This document shows positions 45,201-57,200 of a stretch of DNA of 64,000 nt, piece by piece. The DNA comes from Congeria kusceri. Taxonomy: Eukaryota; Mollusca; Bivalvia; Myida; Dreissenidae. Made by a program: the position numbers and the translations under genes. The first letter of the stretch is position 1. Each line of letters begins with the position of its first letter. Where the stretch lies: NCBI GenBank assembly GCA_027627225.1, contig CM051040.1:29183634-29247633 (forward strand). The letters are read 5' to 3'. A model generated the notes under the pieces. That model was not told where the DNA came from, did not search any database, and saw nothing but the letters and a program-made list of their open reading frames with translations.

Positions 45201-48200
45201 GCTTTGTAAAAACCGGGCATGCAGAATGGTGATAGTAATTTTCAAATTGCCACATTGCCACAATAATAATTGCTTTCGATGTGATTACATTGTTTGAAGT
45301 GTGAATGTACGATCTTACAACATATATAGTGGCATAAATCCAATTAACAAAATCAATTTAATTAACACATACCCGGTAGTTCTATTTAAAATGGAATAAA
45401 AATTAAGAACAATCATTGCTTTTAAACGCACAACAAGCTAGTTTTTAATCACCAAATAGTTTTTGTCTGTACAAGCCGAAACCCAAATACACGTATATAC
45501 GTTCACACAACACTAAAAAGCGATGCAAAAGTCGACACTAGAACTTGTTGATTTAACTGACATTGAAGTGTTTCCTTCGTCATTTTTTATGCTTTATGTT
45601 TGCTTTCAAGTATTATTGTCACTTCCATCTGCTTATTTTGAAAATAATTGATATGAAAGATCGTACATACACACTTTAAGAGTCAACCAGGTGCCTGCGC
45701 GCTGAGGTCACATCTTGTTGATTAGTGGTGTGTCCAATGCACAGCTTTTTAATTTGATATTTAGACATGCGTGTCCTTAATTCGAAGCAAAACAAAGAAA
45801 ACTAACTGCATGTGGATCGAAAATGTAGAAAATGCGAACGATATTAAGATTTTTAATTATATATATATATTATAATCTAAACATTAAGCTTAGGTAGATA
45901 TTTTTCATTTACAACCCTACATGTTTTCCGCAGTTGATCATAATGAAATAAATAGATATATTGAACCAGAACGGGCCTCATAACTAATCCAAAACGAATA
46001 AAGCAATGCACTGGTTCGACCCCCGAAAAGCCATATTGACCTTGAAATGGAACGAATCTTATTTCTCAAAATTCATTTTTACTGATGCTAGTTGTGTTTT
46101 TCGACAGTTCGTCCGTCCGTGCCCGTGGCGTACCCCGAGGTCTGGGAGGAGAACCAGGACACCGCGAGACTTCGATGGCAGCGAGCCTACATCCCCAAGT
46201 ACTACTCTAACAAGTCCCTACCCTACAGGTATGAACACTCTAAACAGCCGTGTGACGTCATTGCATGATATATAACAATTTACATTGTCGCCGTGACATC
46301 AGGACATTTTGTTCATTTTGCACTAAACTTTGCAATAAACAAATGACTAGAAAGATACTTTCACAAACGAAGCCCCATTACTATATACGTTTTTATGTTT
46401 AATCTTTATCTTTACTTAAGGAATTAACCAATTAAATACGTTGTTACACTGCAGCATTGCATCAGATTATTGGCCAATGGTTAAGATTAAGACACTGGTA
46501 GGTTTGAGAACGTTTGTATGTACATGAAGTCTTTGAATCGTTTCGGTTACGATTTTAGAGTTGAAATGCAGGAGGTAGACTCCCAAAATTCAGACTGGCG
46601 TCCGGTTGCGTCTGACGTCATAACTCGTGACGTCGCCATCCCAAATATAACTCCAGGAAAGGACTACAACTTCCGTATCCGGGCCCAGCTTGAGAACGGA
46701 GACCTGGGAGAGCCGTCCTTGCCTATCCAGTACCACAGGAGCAGAGGTGAGCAACAACTGCAACAACAAACACATACTAATGTTAATTACTTATGACATG
46801 TTATCTTGTAATCAGGTCCGTTGTGATTAAATCGTACCATGTTATTTGGAAATGCTGATATAGAATCAACATGTTATTTGTGGTTTACAAATTGTTCAAT
46901 ATTTTTACCAAGAGGTTGTAGATCTACATACCCAATATGAAATGTTGTTCCAGGTAAAATATAAATAATTGAATATACGACGGAGGATATTAGTGCATAC
47001 TGGTACAGATCTAGTAAATAATGGTGTCCTGTTAACTCACTCATCTAAGTAGATCTAATAGTAAAAGATCGGTATCTAATAACACAGGTCCGTACTTATG
47101 TTTCCAGATTTGTGTCGCTTTTGTTAAAGCATTAATCCCCAATACCCTATGGAACCTATTAAACACGTCTGGACAATTTAATTGTTCATGTATGAAACAA
47201 GCTTTCTATAAAGCCTCTGTTGTTACTTGTGACGTCATTGATGACGTGTTTCTTTCAGCAGGACTCACTCCACGTCATAACATGGAGGAATACAGGCCGG
47301 TGCAGTACGAGGCAGTGTTCCTTAGCAACCGGCCGTACTTGGACCACCTCTGCAAATATGGTGGGTGCACCACTGTTGAAAATGAACAGAAACTGTTATT
47401 AGATAATACACTTTTAAATGTATTGAAATTCGTCACTATTCATCGATTACTTTGGTCGACTACAACATCTTAATAGTGAATTAAAAAAAATAATATGAGG
47501 GGCGTCGTGGGAAAACCGGTCTTAATGCATGTGCGTAAAGTGTCGTCCCGGATTAGCCTGTGTAGTCCGCACAGGCTTATCCGGGACTGCACTTTTCGCC
47601 CACTGGATTTATGTTCAGAAGAGACTTCCTTGAAACAGAAAATACCATAAAAGCGGAAAGTGTCGTCCCGGATTAGCCTGTGCGGACTGCACAAGCTAAT
47701 CCGGGACGACACTTTACGCACATGCATTAAGCCCGTTTGATTTCAAGTACAGAAGTACATAATTATTGTCACCTCGCAAATATTTGGCAATATAATTGAG
47801 ATAGTCAACGATATTAAAGTCATAGTTATTATATAGTAATGCTTATTTAACCATGTATTGCTAAACCAAAAATAGTATAATTATAATTATGTGTAGTGTA
47901 GTCAGTATTTAAAAATTAACAAGTGTAAAGTTGCATACTCAGTATAAAAGTTTGCTGAAAGTAATCTACACACTGCGCATGCGTGTACTTCCAGTGCCAC
48001 CACGGATGCCGATTGAGAAGCCAGACATGATTACCATGGGAACGGACAGCGTCGAGTTGACATGGCAACCCGCTAGAGTGCCCGAGGCCATCAAAAACAC
48101 ATGCAACCTGACGTATACCATTGAGGTACGCTGACATGGCGTCATCTCATGCACTAAATGACGTAATCTCACGCACTAAAATTAGCATCTTTTGCACAAT

Positions 48201-51200
48201 CGGTTCTAACAAAGCTAACAATCTCTCCAATAACGACAACAACCTTAATGCAAACATGTACATACATTATATTTGGGAACTACTATTGCTCAGCTCGGCG
48301 ATGAAAAGCTTGTCCAGCGCTGTCACAATAATATATAAAAGTTGATCGAACATGACACATGCTGGTTTTTCTAAAGGTGAAGAAAAACTACCGTTACGGT
48401 TGTTTATTTTACGATACATATTTATTTAATTGATATTATTATTTCCATTATATAATTCATAAAGGATTATTTTAATAGCCGTTTTACAAAAGACGCGTTA
48501 CATCATTGCATGATTTAAGCACGTGAAAAATGAATCGAGTACCAGTTACAATGCTTGTTTAGACCGGTTCTATGTCTACCTTTGATGCACTTTCGACCGT
48601 CTGAGCACGCATTTATGATAAAAATGAGTAAATAACTAGTCGCAAAGTGTATTTAACGCACCTATGACAAAAATGAGTCAATAATTAGTCGTAATATCGT
48701 TAGATGCAGATTCAAGCACCCTGACAATGTCAAAAATGAGACGAGTAACAGTTACAATGTTTTTGAACACAGGTTCGATGCCCGCCGTCCTTCGAGTGGC
48801 GCGAACTGGCCGCCGGGCTCAAGGTGTGCTTTCACCACGTGACCAACCTTCACCCCAAGGTGGACTACATCTTCCGGGTCCGAGCCTGGAACGAGTACGG
48901 GTGCTCGGAGCCCAGCCTTCCGGTGTCCCTGTACCGGCCCTATGATGGTAAGCCCGTTTTACCATCTACTTCCAGTCTGTATTTTCTTGACAAATTTCTG
49001 TTATATCACTATTAATCTAAAACGTTTGCCTTCTTAAGCGGCATCACTATCGCGTCTAATAATCTTTAAGAGTATATTTTTCTATCATTTTGTATGCTGG
49101 GTACATAGGCGCTTGGTTGTTTAACAAATAAAAAATCATTTTCCTATATATATACATACACAAGGATTTATTTGACTCTATCAACTTCCGTTACGATAGA
49201 AAATGGCGAGTGAGCTACCTTGTGTATATTTATACTATAGGGAATATGATTATTTTGTATTTGTTAAACGACCAAGCGCCTATGGCTGGGTACAAATCAC
49301 TCTATTTGTTTTAGTGATTTATACTGGTACTTGTCTATAACCGCACAATGTAACGCGCAGTTGTATAGATTCTCACTGGTATTTGAATGTATCTACACAC
49401 TGCAACGCGCAGTTGTATAGATTCTCACTGGTATTTGATGTATCTACACACTGTAACGCGCAGTTGTATGACTTCTCACTGGTATTTGAATGTATCTACA
49501 CACTGTAACGCGCAGTTGTATGAATTCTCACTGGTACATGAATGTATCTACACACTGCAACGCGCAGTTGTATGAATTCTCACTGGTATTTGAATGTATC
49601 TACACACACTGTAACGCGCAGTTGTATGAATTCTCACTGGTATTTGAATGTAACTACACACTGTAACACGCAGTTGTATGAATTCTCACTGGTATTTGAA
49701 TGTATCTACACACTGTAACACGCAGTTGTATGAATTCTCACTGGTATTTGATGTATCTACACACTGTAACACGCAGTTGTATGAATTCTCACTGGTATTT
49801 GAATGTATCTACACACTGTAACACGCAGTTGTATGAATTCTCACTGGTATTTGATGTATCTACACACTGCAACGCGCAGTTGTATGAATTCTCACTGGTA
49901 TTTGATGTATCTACACATTGTAACGCGCAGTTGTATGAATTCTCACTGGTATTTGAATGTATATACACATTGTAACGCGCAGTTGTATGAATTCTCACTG
50001 GTATTTGAATGTATCTACACACTGCAACGCGCAATTGTATGAATTCTCACTGGTATTTGAATGTATCTACACACACTGTAACGCGCAGTTGTATAGATTC
50101 TCACTGGTATTTGAATGTATCTACACACCGTAACGCGCAGTTGTATAGATTCTCACTGGTATTTGAATGTATCTACACACCGTAACGCGCAGTTGTATAG
50201 ATTCTCACTGGTATTTGAATGTATCTCCACACCGTAACGCGCAGTTGTATAGATTCTCACTGGTATTTGAATGTATCTACACACTGCAACGCGCAGTTGT
50301 ATGAATTCTCACTGGTATTTGAATGTATCTACACACACTGTAACGCGCAGTTGTATAGATTCTCACTGGTATTTGAATGTATCTACACACCGTAACTCGC
50401 AGTTGTATAGATTCTCACTGGTATTTGAATGTATCTACACACTGTAACGCGCAGTTGTATAGATTCTCACTGGTATTTGAATGTATCTACACACTGCAAC
50501 GCGCAGTTGTATGAATTCTCACTGGTATTTGAATGTATCTACACACACTGTAACGCGCAGTTGTATAGATTCTCACTGGTATTTGAATGTATCTACACAC
50601 CGTAACTCGCCGTTGTATAGATTCTCACTGGTATTTGAATGTATCTACACACTGTAACGCGCAGTTGTATAGATTCTCACTGGTATTTGAATGTATCTAC
50701 ACACCGTAACGCGCAGTTGTATAGATTCTCACTGGTATTTGAATGTATCTACACACTGTAACGCGCAGTTGTATAGATTCTCACTGGTATTTGAATGTAT
50801 CTACACATTGTAACGCGCTGTTGTATGAATTCTCACTGGTATTTGATGTATCTACACATTGTAACGCGCAGTTGTATGAATTCTCACTGGTATTTGAATG
50901 TATATACACATTGTAACGCGCAGTTGTATGAATTCTCACTGGTATTTGAATGTATCTACACACTGCAACGCGCAATTGTATGAATTCTCACTGGTATTTG
51001 AATGTATCTACACACACTGTAACGCGCAGTTGTATAGATTCTCACTGGTATTTGAATGTATCTACACACCGTAACGCGCAGTTGTATAGATTCTCACTGG
51101 TATTTGAATGTATCTACACACCGTAACGCGCAGTTGTATAGATTCTCACTGGTATTTGAATGTATCTCCACACCGTAACGCGCAGTTGTATAGATTCTCA

Positions 51201-54200
51201 CTGGTATTTGAATGTATCTACACACTGCAACGCGCAGTTGTATGAATTCTCACTGGTATTTGATGTATCTACACACTGCAACGCGCAGTTGTATGAATTC
51301 TCACTGGTATTTGATGTATCTACACATTGTAACGCGCAGTTGTATGAATTCTCACTGGTATTTGAATGTATCTACACATTGTAACGCGCAGTTGTATGAA
51401 TTCTCACTGGTACATGAATGTATCTACACACTGCAACGCGCAGTTGTATGAATTCTCACTGGTATTTGATTCTATCTACACACTGCAACGCGCAGTTGTA
51501 TGAATTCTCACTGGTATTTGAATGTATCTACACACTGTAACACGCAGCTGTATAGATTCTCACTGGTATTTAAATGTATCTACACACTGTAACGCGCAGT
51601 TGTATGAATTCTCACTGGTATTTGAATGTATCTACACTCTGCAAAGCGCAGTTGTATGAATTCTTATTGGTGTTTGAATGTATCTACACACACTGTAACG
51701 CGCAGTTGTATGGATTCTCACTGGTATTTAAATGTATCTACACACTGTAACGCGCAGTTGTATGAATTCTCACTTGTATTTAAATGTATCTACACACCGT
51801 AACGCGCAGTTGTATATATTCTCACTGGTATTTGAATGTATCTACACACTGTAACGCGCAGTTGGATGAATTCGCACTGGTATTTGAATCTATCTACACA
51901 CTGTAACGCGCAGTAGTATGCATTATCACTGGTATTTGAATGTATCTACACATTGTAACGCGCAGTTGTTTGCTTTCTCACTGGTATTTGACTGTATTCA
52001 CACACTGTAACGCGCAGTTGTATGCGTTCTCACTCGTATTTGAATGTATTCATACACTGTAACGCGCAGTTCTTATTGGTATTTTAATGTATTCACACAA
52101 TGCAACGCGCATTTGTATGCGTTCTCTCAGGTATTCAAACATATACACACAATGTAAGGCGCAGTTGTATTCATACTTAACTTCATGTGTTTGTTTGCAG
52201 CCAAGCGTGACGAGCTGGACGATGAAGAGTTCGAGAGGGAGTGGGAGGCGAGATTCGGACACAAAGGTAGGCACCTAGCAATGTTCAACCGTCCGGCTCA
52301 AGTCAAACATACATATTTGGCGACTTACTAGTAGTTTGGGTGATATAGATTTAACTCAAATTGGACCGATCAGCCGAGCGAAACATCGCCGCTTAAAGGC
52401 CTATTTAGAGGTATGTCTAGCCTCTGTGAATTGGTTCACCATAAAATCTTTTATAATTATCTGCAACCGTTCTCTCAGCTGACTGAGCAATGGCTGAGTG
52501 CACTGTTTCCAATGCCGCAGTGTATTGATATCAGCTGATAAGGGTTGCCACTCTATGTCCATACTGTGACCACTGCAGGGTGCCAGTACGCAGGAGTTCA
52601 CTACCCCAGCTTTGGTGCGGGGGTCAAATAAAGAAGGATTGAACTAAGTCTTTAAAGGCCTAGTTTAATCTTTCTTTATTTGACCCCCCCCCCACCCCCA
52701 AAATCTGGGGTATTATACCCCTGTGTACTGGCACCCTACTGTGGTCAAAGTTTGGTGACCCATATCAGCTGAGATAATTCACTGCTGCAGAGGTAAAGAT
52801 ATATTGAAACAGTGCATTCAGCCATTGACCAGTCAGCTCAGAGAAAAGATTGTAGATAATGATAAGAGATTTTATGGTGGACCAATGCACAGAGTGGAAT
52901 ACCTCATGGAGTGTCCAGACATTCCGTAAACTAGGCCTTTAAGCTAGGCCTTTAAATTAATATCGCAGTGTTTGAACTTGGCATCAATAAGCATCCTATC
53001 AAACGCACTAATGATCTAAGATTCATTAGTAATGCGTAAATCTCGTAAACACGTCAGGCAATTACTTGACGTAAATATTTTGACGGATTTGAGAGTCATT
53101 GGTTTATTTTGGTTTATTTGATATTTCGCCAACATTTCATTTTATAACAGTTTGTGTCACTAGTTAACAATTAAATTACCAGCTGCATATGTAGTAATGT
53201 TTTGGAGTTTTGAAGTCAAGCAATACCTCTTGAAAATTGGTAAAATGTTACATGTACATATATGCTAATATACATCCAGTAAAAAATGTATTTACTTATA
53301 TTTTAGTTCATGATTACTTTGTTTACGATACATATATGTCATGCAGAGGGTGTTATCGACCAGAAAGGTATAACGTTTGGAGTGAACAGTTCACCTTGTT
53401 ATACGTTTGATATTGGTTTTGTTCCAGTTTGAATGTTGTGCAATATATAGTTCTTAGTTTGTACAGTTTTGCCAACTTAATACTTATCATCCTTAATTGT
53501 TTGCTTCGTGATTAAACAAATAACATATTACACATTTGTAGAAGTTTCGCTAAGCAACATCAGTTTAATTATGAATTAAAATAATTGCAAATCAGTTCTT
53601 TGATTGCCTTAGAAAACATACTCCGGTAGCAGATATTAAATCACCATCATTATTCTAACTACTAACGATATGAAATCATTAAATAAGATATTTACTTTCG
53701 TTTAATCGACTGTTAAAAAAGTAATGACGACCCAACCCCATCCCAAATAAATACCTTGTCTACGACCTAGTAACAACTTTTTTCCTCGTACTTTTGTATG
53801 TTTGTTGCCAGGAAATGAATTGTAATTGTTATGATGTTGTACTGTACTGTTGTACTGTACTGTTGTTGTTGTTGTTGTTGCTGTTGTTGCTGTTGTTGTT
53901 TATGTTGTTCTTTGGGATGGTGTTTGTATGGAGTTGTTTCGGTTGGTTAAAATAAACGAAATATTATATATTATACATTAAAAATGTATGCAATTAAGAT
54001 CGTTAATATACATATTTGTAAAAAATAGCATTATTAAAGTATATTGCTCCAACCATCTGAACTATACTATGAGGCGATGTGAGGAAACGCTGGAAAGTAG
54101 TAACAAGATACTTTGTCGGAAATTGACATATATCTTCGTCTGATATCTGCCCATCATTCATGTTTGAATCATGCGTATCAACGACAGCAATTTATATAGG

Positions 54201-57200
54201 ATATAATAACATTCGAAGTGATTACAATTCAACGTTTGCATTTGTGTTTTATGAGTATTTTAGGCGAGAACTTTGGTATGGTAATCACTTTTGCATATAC
54301 TTAGACTAAAATAATGAGAAAGTGATTTAAGTATAATGCTAGTTTCCATTTGCAATTCAGATATTAATCATACAATTTAAAATATTTTAAACTGATAATG
54401 ATGTTTCCATTGCTACTCCTACTAAACGTATCACCTATCGAATAACCAATGAAATAACATGTGTTATGTTAGAACACACCTGATTTGTCAACAGTGACAA
54501 ATTTAGTTAAAGAAACTTTGAAAGCTCAAAACTACTCGTGCATTTAATACCTTAAATGACAAGTGTTGTTTTTTTTCAAAATAGAAAATACTGTATACTT
54601 AATGGTTGGTTGTCAATAGTGCGTGTGTAGCCATGGACACCATAATAGTTTAATTTATGGTATCTTTTTCGCTGCACCAGTGCCACCCAAACTGCCGATG
54701 GACACGCCCAGGATTGTGACCCAGTCTGCGGACACGCTCTGGTTCACCTGGCACCCGGCTCGAATCCCCGCCTACGCCACACAGACCCAGATCACGTACG
54801 CCATCGAGATCAAGGTGACTAGAAAACAGACATTTTCACGAATGTTAATCATATGCATATCAATATAGTATTTACCCCGGTAATCCAATAATTGTACGCG
54901 AATACCACGTAAATCCTTGTGATCCCATAAGACCATCCTTAAAAAAATGTTTGCGGTAACGCGACCCTGAATTTTCAAGGTAGGTCGATTTTTTGTTGGG
55001 TGGGAACAAATGTACACGACCCTAAAACATGGACCAAATTGTCTAAACACAAAATACAAGGGCAAAATATATTGCTGAGTGTATGCCAGTGACATATTCT
55101 TTGTTCAAATTGGAAATATTATTGCATGGTTATTGGAATGCAGTGTTAAGTTAATATAAAAACGTCATAAATTTATTACGAACAAAATATGATGAATATT
55201 AAACTAACATTTTCGAATAGAAAAGAATTTGGTTCACGGACGCCTATAAAAACTTTTTGAGTCGAGCCCAATTAAGTGAGTCGGTCGCGTGACCGCAAAC
55301 AAACAATTTTTTAAGGATGGCCTTAAACCCTTCTCCTAGGCAAAGTCATTGTCATGTTATAAATATTTCAGTTATAACCTCGTTTGATAAATTGTGTAAC
55401 ATTGACATTAAGTATTTCTTATAATCATTTTTGTCAGATTGTATTCAATTTGTATATAATGAGACAGTATATTTTGTATTAGGACTAAAAAAATGTGTTG
55501 ATCTAATCTACTGAAATAAATTCACAATATCTTACGAGGTTTTCGTGTTTTTCTCATTGTTTGTAGGTTAAAAACTTTACGCAAATGTTATCAACGGATT
55601 TGCGTGAAATTTTCTGGTAATGTTGCAAATAGACCGATCACCGTCTAGATCCAGGGCTTGTTTCAAGGATTCTTTTTTATTTAGAGATAGGACAAACTGC
55701 CACATTATGCTCATCTGTAGGCCCATAATTTTCACAAATCACATTCTTCACATCTGTGAAAAATAGGATCTCATTCTTCACAGGAGTGAAAATTGAGATC
55801 TTATTCCTCACACATCACAATAGTATTCTTCACATTTTCTGTAAAGTTTATGATCGCATCCAGTTTTTGATATGCCATGAAGTCATATTATACTGTTATC
55901 CTCACGCATACCCCGTTTTTAGCCAATCTCATTCTCCACACTTAAAAAGTGTGACAAATGAGATCCTATTCTTCTCAGGTTTGTGAAATATATGATTTGT
56001 GAAAATGTTGACCCTACGATGCTCCATTATTCATAAGTTTTGCATTAAGAATGGGATCAGCTGCTTTGTTCGCGGTCTGCGCTCTACATGTGCTTTCCAG
56101 TTATTGTTCATTTATATGATTACTAATTTTATCAGGAACCGCCGTCCAATCAGTGGAAGCGTGACGTCACAGGCCTCCTCGACTGCCAGTACATCCGGGA
56201 AGGTCTCGACCCCAGCAAGGAGTACCATATCCGAGTGCGCGCGGAAACGGAGTTCGGTCCCAGCGACCCTACTCTGCCCATAATCCTAAAAGGCAAAGGT
56301 GTGAACATGCTTTGAATTGCTTGTCTCCATTTGGACGCAATTCCGTGCTTGACATGTGCGCAAAACGTTATTATAGGCCTGGGTTAAACCTGCCGTGTTT
56401 ACTTAAGCTCACGTGCGTTGAACGTCTTACGTTTCTGGGATACTTTGGAGTCCTTTTTTGGGTAGAACCTGCTCTTGTTATCTGTCTGGAAAATATCACT
56501 GGATGGTCCCACCAGTGTAGAAATCAAGCGCGAACTCAAAGATCGAGCTCAACAATCTAATTTCGATCTCAAAGCGTACAGCATATTCAATGCGCGTCCG
56601 ACATTCAGTATTGATATGCTAACAATGTGATTATTGTATTTCCGCAATAACGATATGAACGAAGAGCGTCTTACCTATTTTTCCCAGGTTCTCGTCCGAG
56701 TTCTCGCGTGGCCAGTACGGAACGAGACGAGACGAAAGACTCGCGCCTAGAGATGTCATACAAGGACAACATTACTTCCGGAGGTATTCTGAATTTCCTA
56801 CAAAGCAGCATTTACAACGTACAACAATGCTTCTACTATAATCAACCGACCTATAATACGTTGTACCTCATTTGCTCTGCGAAACGGCCTTGACCGTATC
56901 ATTCCATATAGCAGCACAAAGCAACATTTAATTGTACATGTATACAGTATAGACCGTTCCAGGTTATGGCCACTAACCTTCAAACTTCTCCCCAGCTTTT
57001 GTTAAAGGATTGATTTCCATTCATCGTTTATCACAAACACTTCACAAGCTTTATTGCATTATTTGCAAAGAAAGGTTAAACGTTAAGCACGTGGTATTTG
57101 AGTACAGTGATTGGATAAAACACTTAATAATTGACATATGATTGACATTGCATTGTATGTTAACGTCTGTTAAAATATATTACGAAAACGTTAAGATCTA

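Noticed and set aside
49342..52175. CRISPR-like regular repeats
   Set aside because: The units are head to tail with no unique spacers, in an animal intron; it is a tandem satellite.
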